Shown here in pieces: positions 42,270 through 53,080 of a stretch of 64,000 nt of DNA; the first letter of the stretch is position 1; each line of letters begins with the position of its first letter. The position numbers and the translations under genes were made by a program. Source of the stretch: Megalobrama amblycephala (taxonomy: Eukaryota > Chordata > Actinopteri > Cypriniformes > Xenocyprididae); assembly GCF_018812025.1 (NCBI RefSeq), contig NC_063050.1, positions 5,092,547-5,156,546 on the forward strand. The letters are read 5' to 3'. Below the pieces are notes generated by a model that was given only the letters and a program-made list of their open reading frames with translations, did no database searches and was not told the origin of the DNA.

Positions 42270-43655
42270 TTGTATATGTTACATATTACCACGCTTGCTT
42301 GTACAGCTTATTTTTAACCACTTCTCTTTTTTCTGTGCTTCTAATATGTAAAGCTGCTTTGAAACAATTACCAATTGTAAAAAGCGCTATATAAATAAAT
42401 TTGACTTGACTTGACTTGACTTTCGGGAGAAACACAGAACGTGTAAAGCAACTGCGATATGACTATGTGCAGGTAAGCTATAGTGTCATTGGTTCTGAAT
42501 TTGGAAGGGCATACTGTAGTGCTGTGCATGGGCCTGATGTGTTGCATTTGTTTTGTCTTGTCCAGAGAGTGATGGAACTAGAAGCAGATGCCATGGGACA
42601 TGAGCTACTTTTTGTAGATGAGGCCGGTTTTAACCTCAGTAAAACCAGGAGACATGGCAGGAACATTATTGGACACCATGCCATCATCAATGTCCCAGGA
42701 CAACGTGGTGGTAACATAACCATGTGTGCAGCTATAAGCCAAAATAGTGTTGTTCACCATCATGCAACCATAGGCCCATACAACACTACACACATTATTG
42801 CATTCCTGGACACCTTACATGACATGCTCACTGTTCAGAGACCAGAGCATACCCGATATGTCATCATATGGGACAATGTTAGTTTCCATAGGGCTGCTTT
42901 GGTCCGCAAATGGTTTACAGACCACCCATCCTTCATGGCACTCAACCTCCCTCCATACTCTCCATTCTTAAATCCCATCGAGGAGTTCTTCTCTGCCTGG
43001 CGCTGGAAAGTGTACGACCGTCATCCTCATCAACAGGTAGCCCTTTTACAGGCAATGGAGGAGGCATGTGGAGATATTGACCAGGCATCATGTCAGGCCT
43101 GGATACGGCATTCAAGGAGATATTTTCCCCGGTGCCTTGGACTGGAGGATATCGCATGCGATGTGGACGAAATTTTGTGGCCGGACCCAGAAAGACGACA
43201 TGATGTAGGCTGATTGTCTTTTTTTTTTTTTTTCTTCTTTTTTTTTTGTGAAATTACTATTTTGTGTTCTGACTTTGTCTTGGTTTTGATGAGTGTGAAT
43301 AAACACCAATACTTGAAGTTTGGATCCTTGTATGTTTACATGACACTATGACAAAAGTATGACCTCAAATTGACATCTGTACACAGAGAAAGCAAAAGCC
43401 AGATGTGTTTTGTATTCATACCATCAGTGTGTAGTTGGCACATTGTGTGCTTAGTAGATGATGGCTTGTGTTTACTGTTTGATACGAAAACACAATTTTT
43501 ACGAAGGTGTGAAGAGTTAATCTAGCTGTGTTCGCTTTTGCAAGAGAACTACAATGTTTTGATAATTGGGTGAAAGGTTTTCTTATTTGTGTGTAGAGTT
43601 TTGCAAAAATAGCCAATAGTTACAAAAAATGTGCTTAAGCAATCAGAAAAAACTG

Positions 43656-44860
43656 TAATATATGCAAACTACAAATACAGAGGTTATACGTCTAAATATA
43701 TATACAAGAATATACACACATATGTACAATAGTGGAAGTAGAGAAGGAAAGAGAGAAGGCAAGTAGCAAAACTTACAAAACAGTCCTTGAAGCCAGCACG
43801 GAAATCAGTTTCATCATCTAAGATTGAGAAACTGCAGTATACTTGCATTGGTTTTGCGTGTCGAATTTCAGTTTAGCGCTGGTGCAGTTCGTTGGCTTCT
43901 TCCGTTCCGCGGGAAGGTTTGAACTGAGGATTTGTAAGTTAGTTTCGCTGGAGGATGGTGGTCCCGAAGAGCGCAATGGCAGCGCGGTCGCCGTGACGTG
44001 CGTGAGTGGGCGAAGGATGATTCAGGGCCGTCGGGAGAACACACAGAAGAATCCTGGTGCCCCTTTTTATGATAGATAAGCCGACACACCTCCTTGAGGT
44101 GGAATAGCCAATGACATTGCTGCAAAGTTGGCGGGCAAGTTATTTCTTTGTCTTGTCTCCAAGCTGAATTGACATACCTAATGACTATCAGATCGGATTT
44201 CGAGATGGAGTGCTTTCTTCACAATATCATTAAACACATAGAAAAATGCATTTGTCAGCTATGTGACCTATCTCAGTGAATAGCTTGAGTCCGGAGCTTT
44301 ACAGAGAGATCAAACTCGATAGATCAGAAAGGCATAGAAAAGAAGTTATGGTTTACAGACAAAATTCCATCATTAAAATGCACACTAGCACAAATACACT
44401 CATTTAAACACTAGGAAACATGCATACGCCCTAAATACATGATGGATATATTTTGGCATAGTTGTATTTTACATATACAGTCAAAAGTGTATGTTTGTGT
44501 GTTTCTGTATGTGTTTGTGTGTGGGTGTGTGTGTGTGTTGGAATGTGTTCTGGACAGTCTCTGGGGGGTAGTGCTCCTTTGAAGTCACCAAAGTGAGGAA
44601 GTTGGAGTTTTCTGTTTACCCTCACGGGTCCACAAACCTGCCGAAAGTCACAGCCGGCCGGAGCCGATTTAGTGATTTACAAACACAGTTCATCAGGTTA
44701 AAAGCGTTCTGAAAACTCCAAAGCTTATTGATTATCCTGATACGTGTGCATATGCTACATATTTCTAATGATGTGATCAAACCAACTGTATAAAATATAG
44801 GTCAGTTCAGAGTGCACAGGTGACACAGGTGCTGAATGATGATACCAACAATAGATGTAA
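43656..44860. other. Interior of the outer ISRm11-type element, no gene seen
   Basis: The stretch contains a (GT)n tract at 44487-44539 and a GC-richer part (43860-44060). No domain was recognised in any frame. Confidence 0.5.
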
Positions 44861-44867
44861 ACAATCT

Positions 44868-45020
44868 GAAAAGTAGAGGAGGAAGAGTATGTGTAAGAGG
44901 ATGATGAGGAGAAAGAGCAAGGGGTGTGGAGACAAGGGGTGTCAAGGCTGGATCCGGCACAGGTTTTTCCCTTTGCCTGGCAAGAGACGACATTGCCTGT
45001 GATGTGCAAAATGTCCTCAA
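44868..45020 (+). pseudogene. Outer-element transposase remnant, N-terminal Gly/Arg stretch joined to C-terminus
   Basis: An Arg/Gly-coding stretch (44868-44930) is followed directly by CQGWIRHRFFPL and, after a frameshift, CLARDDIACDVQNV. These match the end of the transposase at 43080-43180 (CQAWIRHSRRYFPRCL, IACDVDEILWP). The last codons with WPDP-like sequence (GGCCGGACCCAACATG) reappear at 46166, after a repeat insertion. The catalytic part is deleted. Confidence 0.7.
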
Positions 45021-45039
45021 CAATATTCAATAATATTCA

Positions 45040-46163
45040 ACAATATTATTGATCTGACAGTACTGACATTATAGGATGAGAACTGAACTAAGCTAGCCTA
45101 GATGATGACATCACTGTTAATTACAGTAATTTACATAATAATTGATGATCTTTACAATGTAAGTGAATCAACACTGAACTGACTTCAGCTGAACAATGAC
45201 ACTATTTTCTTTTAGAGCTGTACAGCCAAAATGAACCCTCTTTGCATTACTGATCATCATGTACCTGTTATCACTGTAAAGCTGCTTTGACTATACTATA
45301 CAATACTATACAATACTATACTATACAATACTATACAATACTATACTATACTAGACTATACTATACTATACTATACAATACTATACTATACTATACTATA
45401 CTAGACTATACTATACTATACTATACTATACTATACAATACTATACTATACTATACTAGACTATACTATACTATACTATACTATACTATACTAGACTAGA
45501 CTATTCTATACTATACTAGACTAGACTATACTATACTATACTATACTATACTATACTATACTAGACTAGACTATACTATACTATACTATACTATACTATA
45601 CTAGACTATACTATACTATACTATACTATACTATACTATACTATACTAGACTAGACTATTCTATACTATACTATACTATACTAGACTAGACTAGACTATA
45701 CTATACTATACTATACTATACTAGACTAGACTATTCTATACTATACTATACTATACTAGACTATACTATACTATACTATACTATACTAGACTAGACTATA
45801 CTATACTATACTATACAATACTATACTATACTATACTATACTATACTATACTATACTATACTATACTAGACTAGACTATTCTATACTATACTAGACTAGA
45901 CTATTCTATACTATACTAGACTATACTAGACTATACTATACTATACTATACTAGACTAGACTAGACTATACTAGACTAGACTAGACTAGACTATACTATA
46001 CTATACTAGACTATACTATACTATACTATACTAGACTATACTATACTATACTATACTATACTATACTATACTATACTATACTATACTAGACTATACTAGA
46101 CTAGACTAGACTAGTATCTGTGTAGTATAAATTGCAATTGAAATAAAGGTGACTTGACTTGAT
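45040..46163 (+). repeat. GACTTGACTTGAC-tailed dispersed repeat, copy 4, expanded
   Basis: The words TGTACCTGTTATCACTGTAA and GCTGCTTTGA before the array and GAAATAAAGGTGACTTGACT after it are the two sides of the tail seen in copies 2 and 5. In those copies the sides are about 30 bp apart. Here 825 bp of CTATA repeats separate them. The left boundary is approximate. Confidence 0.75.
45290..46114. repeat. (CTATA)n pentanucleotide array, 825 bp
   Basis: About 165 units of CTATA are mixed with CTAGA, CAATA and CTATT variants. The CTAGA variants occur singly and in clusters of 2-4, giving an irregular higher-order pattern. Frames of Tyr/Thr/Ile repeats here are not genes. Confidence 0.97.
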
Positions 46164-46229
46164 TTAGGCCGGACCCAACATGAAGACGTGATGCTGAAGC
46201 AGAATGAATCTCTCACTGACTCTGAACTT

Positions 46230-46231
46230 TG

Positions 46232-46270
<39 letters not shown>

Positions 46271-46276
46271 TGTGTA

Positions 46277-46312
<36 letters not shown>
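46230..46312. repeat. (TG)n microsatellite
   Basis: About 80 bp of TG with a few TATG interruptions lie just inside the right end of the outer ISRm11-type element. From 46313 to 46784 no gene is seen. Confidence 0.95.
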
Positions 46313-46313
<1 letters not shown>

Positions 46314-46784
46314 ACTGTATCATGCTTTTCATTTAGAGTTTTCTTTGACCTTTTATTCATTTGCATTTAGACTGCTGTATGTTTGCAGTATGTAAGTACT
46401 GTATATACAGACATTCAATACTATATAATATTGAATATAATACTGTACTTGCAGTAAATACAGTATACTTTAAATTCACATTACTTGTGATTTCTATACA
46501 TTTTATGTAATGGCAAAATGTGTTTACTGTGTTACAATATACTTTTTTTTCTGTAACCTCATGTTCTGGATGTTGTGTTTTCCATTTTTTAATGTAGTGT
46601 CTAATGAATGATCTGTATGTGTTTATATTTCGTTTAATGTGTGTATGATCTGAAAGCTTTGTTTGATTTTGCCATTAGAGTCAGAGGTTTTGTGAAATTA
46701 GTTTGAAGATTGGATTTGTGTTTAATGTTTTGAGAAAATGAGTGATGGTTTCAAGAAATGTGTTTTAGCAATTGTGAAATACTG

Positions 46785-47455
46785 TAACAGGTTTATAACT
46801 GCTACAATATATGAATGATCAATAAAAAAATATATTGCATAAATTTATTACAATATATTGAATAATACATAAGGAATTGCCACTTTTCATATATTGAAAA
46901 ATATGTGCTAATATATTTACTAATATATCATAACATATGTAATTTTATATTCAGTAATATACTTCATAATATACAGATTTATATGTGATCAGATATGGTA
47001 CTGCATGTGTAATATATTGTAGATATATTTACTCATGCAGTATAAACACATATGGTAAAATATATTATGTAACACATTTCTTATATTTTATAATTATTTA
47101 CATTTTAAATGTTTCATAAGTTTGTTAACAAAAGCACACCTGCATGTACTAAAGTTTCTACCAAAGACTATCACTGTGCTATAGCGTGCACACATTTATA
47201 TGGGAACATGTATGTGCAATATATGTACACAATGAAGGATAAAAATGTATGAATGTAATGCTATTTTTGTCTTAATTTATAAATATTTTACATGTATTAA
47301 TATATAGCCATACATGGGGAATGCATATATTGCAATATACTGACAAATATAAGCACTAGTTTCCCAAATATGGAAATGTATTATGTAAAATATCACATTA
47401 TATTTTACAATATATTCCCATATATATATATATATATTTTTTTTTCCGTAAGGGT
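46785..47455 (+). repeat. Right part of the split copy of the 9116-11005 repeat
   Basis: The stretch matches 9747-10165 and then 10775-11000, from TAACAGGTTTATAACTGC to ATATTCCCATAT. A (TA)n expansion sits at 47421-47437. It lacks the 10170-10770 block of the first copy. Confidence 0.9.
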
Positions 47456-47724
47456 CAGTGACGCAGTTCCTTAAAGGATGGTGTTGATATTAGTTGCCCA
47501 AGCATTTTATCCATTATTAATTATAGTCTCCAGAATGGGATTGTACCACTTTGAAAGCAAGCTAGTGTTTAGCCCGTCTAAAAACAAACAAACAAACAAA
47601 CAAAAATGAAGCTGGACCCACATGATTCAAAAAACTATCGACTGATATCAAAACCAACTTGGCTAATATATATAACATTTTAAATGAATTTTAATATGGT
47701 TGTGGATACTGACACCATTTTCTT
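47456..47724. other. No feature recognised
   Basis: Short unassigned stretch with an (AAAC)n tract at 47581-47603. Confidence 0.4.
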
Positions 47725-47833
47725 TAAGAGCTGCTGTGCAGCCACAATTATATACCAGTTATTAATGTAAAGCTGCTTTGACACAATCTGCATTGTAAAA
47801 ATCGCTATAGAAATAAAGGTGACTTGACTTGGA
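47725..47833 (+). repeat. GACTTGACTTG-tailed repeat, copy 5 (3' end only)
   Basis: GAGCTGCTGTGCAGCC through ATAGAAATAAAGGTGACTT matches the end of copy 2. It truncates exon 2 of an MFAP4-like copy and shows the 5' truncation usual for retroposed elements. Confidence 0.8.
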
Positions 47834-48176
47834 TAGATGTAGTAAATCCCACTGACTGTTTCTCTAGTTCCAGATGTCAGAACAGTCAAATGGGATTAAT
47901 TTACAGTCACCTCCCAATTCAACAGGGAGAAGAGCTGCCAAAAACAGCATCATCTACAAGAGACACAGAGAGAAAGAGATGAACATCAAGAGATGAACAT
48001 AACACTGAAAATCTGATTGACACATTGAAGGAAACCTATAAATACTGCCATGTTCTCAATCTCTCCTCAGTAGGGTCACAGCTGCAGAGATTGGTGTTTG
48101 ATCTTAAAATATGTTACAAATTGTAAGAACATGAATGCCCAGACTGTCTTTATTAAAATCAGCAACTCACCGTTTG
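47831..48176 (-). pseudogene. MFAP4-like pseudogene, 5' exons only
   Basis: On the minus strand a 5' untranslated exon ends near 48166 (ACACAAACG then GTGAG). An ATGGCA coding exon lies at 48046-48051 and exon 2 starts at 47953 after CTCTTGTAG. It reads MMLFLAALLPVELGGDCKL, IPFDCSDIWN and then a stop, because 2 bp are missing relative to the 54.5-kb copy. Exon 2 is cut at about 47831 by a repeat tail, and exons 3-5 are absent. It lies in the left arm of an inverted duplication whose right arm holds the 54.4-kb copy. Confidence 0.9.
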
Positions 48177-48930
48177 TGTTCTTCAGTGTTTGATGACACA
48201 AACACGTCTTGAATATCTGATTTTCAAACTCCTTCTCTGCATGTCAAAGTCCATTTGTGGCAATCTTTAAAAAAAATCTTCTTCCAGCAGCTGTTTTCAC
48301 ATTTACAAAACATCCAAAATGTCTGGAGATTCCCTTCTCCTACGAAGCAGAGTACTTTTTTGAATTCAAAGATGTGGATGTTAATTTTTTTTACTCCTGT
48401 AAAACTTTAAGACCACAAAAACACTCAAATGACAGCAAACATGAGATATCAAATCACTTTAATTCACACAGAACGTTACATATGTTGGATATTTAGGTGA
48501 ACTTCAGGTGATCTAGTGGTGAGGAGAGAGAGAAGGGAATGAGGAAGCGGTGCAAACCTTGCCAAGTGAACTGTGCAACCAATGGTACGTGTTGATTGTT
48601 CAAAGTGTTTTATTGTGTGTTTTGTTTCCCACAATTACTTGATTTCATCATCCAAAACTCTGTTGCATGGTGCAAAACATAATTTTCTGCCAGCTCCAGG
48701 GCTTTTGTTAAAACTACAAGTCAGTTTAGGTTTTTTCACCTTTCCACTGCACAGACACCAAAATGTTACTAAAAGACCATCTTCCCATTGGTGAATTATA
48801 CCCTTTTAACTTTGCTGGACTGTTTTGCTTATTGTGTATCTTTATGCCTATTTTTGTCAAACACATTGAATAAATAAATGTGTTATATTATTAAGCATTT
48901 CTATTTTTAATAATAATTAGGCCCACTATA
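47831..48930 (-). repeat. Inverted duplication, left arm (partner 53488-54640)
   Basis: Inverted matches include CCAATGGTACGTGTTGA (48580) with 53835, GACACCAAAATGTTACTAAA (48755) with 53660, and AATAATAATTAGGCC (48908) with 53497. The arms hold MFAP4-like 5' exons with about 600 bp of upstream DNA. Some 4.6 kb with the third MFAP4 copy lies between the arms. Confidence 0.9.
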
Positions 48931-49177
48931 AAGAAGATTTTGTCTAATGGAAAGATTCCATGGATGTAAAAGCTTCTTCATGGATATGTGTTTGTTCTCT
49001 ATTTCTGTCACCTCTGGAGAATACAGGTGAGGAAAAACACGACATTTCTGGTAAGCGAACACAGTGAGGAGTCCGAAATCACTGGTTTTTGCACTTGTAG
49101 TTCTCTGTGGGGATTTTAGGGAATGGATGTTTAAGTGCACTGGAATGATTTTGACACAATAGGGCCGTCCAAGCGAA
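48931..49177. other. No feature recognised
   Basis: Spacer between the inverted duplication and the direct segmental duplication, without gene content. Confidence 0.4.
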
Positions 49178-49870
49178 GAAGACTCATCTGATCAACACAC
49201 ACCCTGTCTGTGAACCCTGTTGTCCGTCACCAGGTGGAGCCCTCATTCAACATCTTGAGTATGTAGGTCATGGCATCTTTAGTTCCTGTCAGTAATTGTT
49301 TGATGGTTATTCATAATGGAAACACATGCATTTTCCCAAAGTCAATTGCCTTGCAGCTCTATATTGGACACTGTATATCTTATCTTGGGATTATGTATAT
49401 TACACTTGTCACTCGTGTTACCCTTGATTTTCATTTTTTATTTTGTAGAAACTATGGAAACAGCAAAGACGCTATAATATGTGTTTTGTAAGATAGATGA
49501 GCAACTGTTTGGATACATTAATCGACAGAAAATGAATCATTGTTATATACTGTTGCTCAACACAGTAAGTCTTATTGTTTAAATCTCGGATACGCTTGAT
49601 GGGAAGAAGAGGAAAAAGAGTCGTCTGCAGCGTTATAAAAGCTCCACTGCTCTCAAACCGTGTGTTGCGCTTGTCTCTCTCAAAATTACATATTGTGCCT
49701 TTAAATGTAGAGGAAATATGGCATTTTATAATGCAACCGTATGCTAAAATGCTTTCAGTTATTTTATTACATCAATCTACACATTTAAAAAACAGATTTG
49801 ACTTTGCAAATGTGTTAAAAAGAAAAAGAACTGAAAAATCACCTAAATGTATGTATTCAGACACTTTGCT
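49178..49870 (+). repeat. Segmental duplication, copy 2 (partner 23967-24690)
   Basis: The segment matches copy 1 over its length in the same orientation. It ends in the first bases of the Tc1-type remnant (CACCTAAATGTATGTATTCAG), after which the two loci diverge. The Pin1-like exon bordering copy 1 is absent here. Confidence 0.85.
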
Positions 49871-50640
49871 ACTGTGATATTGTAATATTTGTTGAATGTA
49901 TATTTTAATCATTCACAGAGACACCAGATGAACATGACGATCTCTTTTAACTCATCCTCTTGATCTTTTTCAACAGGTTATATCCACACACATTTCCAGA
50001 CGGAGAGCGCCCTCAACAGGTAAGGAGTAATTACACAATTACCATACATCACATCTCCCTTCTTAAATGTCAAGATTTAATTAATTAAACAACTCCACAA
50101 ACAGCATATTATCTCATTAACTTTAACTCTATATGGAGAGGGACCATGTGTACTCTGAACAGAGTTGATTTAACTCTGGGGATTTTGCTGTGTATTATAT
50201 GCAATGCAATATAACATCTCTCATGTTTATGATTTGAATGTTATTCCTGCAGAAGTAGAGTAAATCCTCATGATTGTGAAACGTCTTTCTGTACAACTCC
50301 ATCATGAGTGTGATGAGGAATGACGCTTGAGGTCATGGGGGTCTTTTCATGTCAAATTCAGTCTTTATTAATATTATTATTTGAGTTTTTTTTGATCTGG
50401 GTGTTTGTGGAAAGCTGGTAAGTTCTCGAGAAAAGATAGTTAGTGTTCTTTAGGTGGAATCCATATGTTCAATAACATGCTCATGATGTGGGTGCTGTAT
50501 AACAACTTTTGTTTGTGTACCGATGTTTTATGATAATAAAAAAGGAACAGGGAATTGCTATTCATTCACATGTTGGATGATTACGAGATGTGAAAAAATG
50601 TGGTGGTGGGCTTTACCAGGATTTCCTCAAAGAGTCTTTG
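49871..50640. other. No gene recognised
   Basis: The stretch carries a fragment near 50110-50215 (ATTTAACTCTGGGGATTTTG) resembling dispersed repeat sequence, and otherwise no domain or repeat. Confidence 0.4.
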
Positions 50641-50853
50641 ACACAAAGGAGGAGCCTGAACATCAGATATTTAAAGGAGCGTTTGTGTTTCACGTGAGCG
50701 TTTTTTACTTTAACTGAAGAACACAAACGGTGAGTTATTCTCCAGCATTTAAATTATACATCCAGAATTTTATACAATTTACAAATGAAATTAAGTAAAG
50801 CTTTCTTTTAATTTACTTTAGATAAACTGCACTGCTGAGGAGCGATTGAGAAG

Positions 50854-52479
50854 ATGGCAGCAAGTTCATTGGTTTCCTTCATTGTGTCAGGCACATTATG
50901 TTGATTTCAGTATGATGTTCATCTCTTTCTCTTTTTGTAGATGATGGTGTTTTTGGCAACTCTTGTCTCTGTTGTATTGGGCAGTGACTAAATTATTGTC
51001 ATTCAACAACTCATGAGAAACAGTCAGTGGGATTTACTCCATCTATCCAGCAGGTGGTGCTCCTGTCTGGGTTTACTGTCACATGATCTCAGGTGGGAAA
51101 GATGAAGATAAAGGAGGATGGACGGTACGAATGTGACTGTAGATCATTAAACACACATCAGAACATACATTATGAATCATGTCTTCTATATAAACCCATC
51201 ACAGGTGTTTCAGAGGAGAATGGACGGCAGTGTGAATTTCTATCGGCCGTGGAATCAGTACAAAAGAGGATTTGGGAATGAGGAGAGCGAATACTGGCTG
51301 GGTAAGATCTCACAGTGAGTGTCCGTTTGTGTGGATGATCATGTGTTTGGTTGAACATGTTCTTCATGTGTGTGTGTGAACAGGGCTGGAGAACATACAC
51401 CAGCTGACACGTAACAAGAAGTACATGCTGAGAGTGGATCTGGAGGACTTTGAAGGAAGGAAAGGTTTTGCTCTGTACTCATCCTTCTCTGTGGATTGTG
51501 AATGTGCAGGATATCAGCTGCATGTTTCAGGATTCACTGATGGAGGAGCAGGTAAGACACTTTCATACTTTCACACTTGAAGACAATTGTTCATCCACTA
51601 TTAAATGTTTTTTTTAATTTCACTTCATTAAATATAATGTTACTGTCGTCACTGATAATAATAATAATAATTCCTTACATTTATATAGCGCTTTTCTGGG
51701 CACTCAAAGCGCTTTATATATTGAAAGGGGGAATCTCCTCAACCACCATCAATGTGCAGCATCCACCTGGATGATGCAACGGCAGCCATATTGTGCCAGA
51801 ACGCCCACCACACACCAGCTTATTGGTGGAGAGGAGACAGAGTGATGAAGCCAATCAGTGCATGGGAATGATTAGGAGGCCATGATGGACAGAGGTCAAT
51901 GGGCAAATTTGGCCAGGATGTCAGGGTTACACCCCTACTATTTTTGAAGGACATCCTGGGATTTTTAACGACCACAGAGAGTCAGGACCTCGGTTTAACG
52001 TCTCATCTGAAGAAAGGTGCTTTTTGACAGTATAGTGTCCCCATCACTACACTGGGGCATTAGGACCCACACAGACCACAGGGTGAGCGCCCCCTGCTGG
52101 CCTCACTAACACCTCTTCCAGCAGCAACCTAGTTTTTCCAGGAGGTCTCCCATCCAGGTACTAACCAGGCTTAGCCCTGCTTAGCTTCAGTGGGCAACCA
52201 GTCTTGGGCTACAGGGTGATATGGCTGCTGATGCACCTCTGTTCATAATGGTCAGAAGTTGACCACTTTTGACAAAGACCAAGACCCCTCTGAGAAGAAC
52301 TGTGCCAACCTGTATCTCGGGGCATTTTGGTACGCAGCCTGTCACTATACAAACCCCAACGGTGTGTATTTATGGGAGAAGATGATACTCATTACGCAAT
52401 TGGTGTTGTTTGGTCAACCTGGAAGAATTATGCTGTCAGTATGAAATCCATCAGCATGAAGATCAAACGTGTGTCTTAG
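50854..52479 (+). pseudogene. MFAP4-like pseudogene with SINE at the last acceptor
   Basis: Exons align one-to-one with the intact gene: 50854-50859, 50941-51124, 51205-51301, 51384-51551 and about 52230-52479. Defects are several. The first donor is GC instead of GT. Exon 2 reads MMVFLATLVSVVLGSD and then TAA, with about 17 bp missing before [12 protein letters not shown] 5S-derived SINE fills intron 4 and replaces the AG acceptor of exon 5. Exon 5 has a frameshift after NPNGVYLW. Exons 3 and 4 ([22 protein letters not shown]) remain open. It sits between the arms of an inverted duplication. Confidence 0.92.
51655..52229 (-). mobile_element. 5S-rRNA-derived SINE (SINE3/DeuSINE-like)
   Basis: On the minus strand the head reads AGCTAAGCAGGG, CCTGGTTAGTACCTGGATGG and GAGACC, matching the 3' half of 5S rRNA with its internal promoter. 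The body has AGACGTTAAACCGAGG and CTCTCTGTGG, a core shared by Deu-type SINEs. The tail ends in (ATT)n at 51655-51670. The head is not a functional 5S gene. Confidence 0.85.
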
Positions 52480-52829
52480 AAACATTACAGTGCTTCTGAA
52501 GGGGAAACATTGGACTTTTTATTTCATTTGATGACATTTTAAGATTTTAAGATTAAGATTTTCTTTTCTCTTTTCATTGTGTAACTGAGCAATCTTTGAA
52601 ATATATGTTGGCTGTTGGTGTGGCATGATTTATTTTGTTAATTTCTATTGTTACTATTTAGATGATGCTTCTCTTCAAAAACCTTCAGTAAACTTCTACT
52701 ATGAACGCCCTTTTCTTTAAATAAAACCTATTTAAAGCTAGACTTATTTGACATTTGATTTTGTTTAAAATGACATCACGTCTGTTCATTCAGTCTATGC
52801 CTATGAACAGCACTCTAATATTACAGTCT
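52480..52829. other. 3' flank of the MFAP4-like pseudogene
   Basis: The 3' UTR-like stretch contains TTCAGTAAACTTC near 52684, where AATAAA stands in the intact gene. No other feature. Confidence 0.5.
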
Positions 52830-53080
52830 TGACCCTCCCAGAGGGTTGGACAAACTCTTAAAATAAAGACTGCTGTTTTTGTCTTGTAGACAGGGATGTC
52901 CTCAACTTTTCTGGATCCTCATTTCGTAGGAAACCTTTGCTCCCCTGCTGCTCTTGTGGCTCTGATTGCCATTCTGTCATCAGATTTGAACTGTACTTCA
53001 TGAACCTCAGAATTCAACCATGGCTTCTGATCAGGATGATTACAGGTTGTGTCAGGGATTTGCCTTCATAATGACACTTA
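52830..53080 (-). pseudogene. Non-LTR retrotransposon linker remnant
   Basis: The minus frame gives DQKPWLNSEVHEVQFKSDD and, further on, KVEDIPVYKTKTAVF. The first matches the NQKPW(M/I)xxEVR block found between endonuclease and RT in many fish LINEs. Only this short piece remains and stops are present. Confidence 0.5.

Larger units (their letters stand above)
40174..42420 (+). repeat. GACTTGACTTGAC-tailed dispersed repeat, copy 3, split by a hAT element
   Basis: Segments of about 40174-40658 and 42270-42420 together match the inverse of 5844-6303, ending AAATTTGACTTGACTTGAC. It separates exon 2 of the transposase from its third exon. The head (GGCATCTACGCTAATATCAG) matches copy 2. Confidence 0.85.
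39652..43213 (+). pseudogene. IS630/ISRm11-type DDE transposase, interrupted
   Basis: Exon 1 (39652-40001) encodes an Arg/Gly-rich N-terminus and a helix-turn-helix (ITDDIRATIVDHVINHG, then MTLREAGQRVQPN). A GT-AG intron (40002-40086) follows. Exon 2 starts at 40087 but loses frame and about 20 residues before IIDNDTIFQNIHSVSIS, then is cut by a repeat at about 40174. Coding resumes near 42420 with RNTERVKQLRYDYVQ, a second intron (42473-42565), and the catalytic exon ending at 43213. That exon shows FVDEAGFN, IIWDNVSFH and NPIEEFFSAWRW, a DDE triad with about 35 residues between the second Asp and the Glu. The catalytic exon is open throughout, so decay is recent, but exon 2 defects and the insertion prevent a full protein. 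Such genes are common in fish genomes and are not bacterial contamination. Confidence 0.9.
37861..43655 (+). mobile_element. Middle ISRm11-type element carrying the main transposase gene
   Basis: Ends CAGTTTTTTCTGAATGC and the inverse GCAATCAGAAAAAACTG are flanked by TA (37859-37860 and 43656-43657). It encloses the transposase frames at 39652-43213 in the same orientation, plus an inner related element at 37924-39318 and a repeat insertion at about 40174-42420. Without those the element would be about 2.1-2.2 kb. Confidence 0.85.
37188..46784 (+). mobile_element. Outer ISRm11-type (IS630/Tc1 superfamily) element
   Basis: Ends are ACAGTATTTCACAATTGCTA on the left and the inverse (AGCAATTGTGAAATACTG) on the right, flanked by TA (37186-37187 and 46785-46786). 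The uninterrupted site CATGTTAACAGGTTTATAAC at 9740-9759 is the pre-insertion form. Similar ends (ACAGTTTTTC...TTGCTTAAACACA) mark two more elements nested inside. Remnants of its own transposase are at 44868-45020 and 46164-46196. Of the 9.6 kb, most is later insertions. Confidence 0.85.

Noticed and set aside
42023..42394. 123-codon frame within the hAT element
   Set aside because: It crosses the hAT right end and the target duplication into the host repeat, so it is fortuitous.
42478..43157. Minus-strand open frames across the transposase
   Set aside because: They are antisense shadows of the catalytic exon, which has clear DDE motifs on the plus strand.
42416..43213. Bacterial IS630 contamination
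   Set aside because: The frame has spliced introns, lies in nested fish repeats with TA duplications and matches the ISRm11-type elements known in fish genomes.
45287..45499. Open frame of Tyr/Thr/Ile/Leu repeats
   Set aside because: It is a translation of the CTATA array and has no start context or domain.
46188..46395. Cys/Val-repeat open frames on both strands
   Set aside because: They are translations of the (TG)n microsatellite.
52135..52229. 5S rRNA gene on the minus strand
   Set aside because: Only the 3' half of 5S rRNA is well matched, it is fused to a Deu-type SINE body, and it carries many changes.
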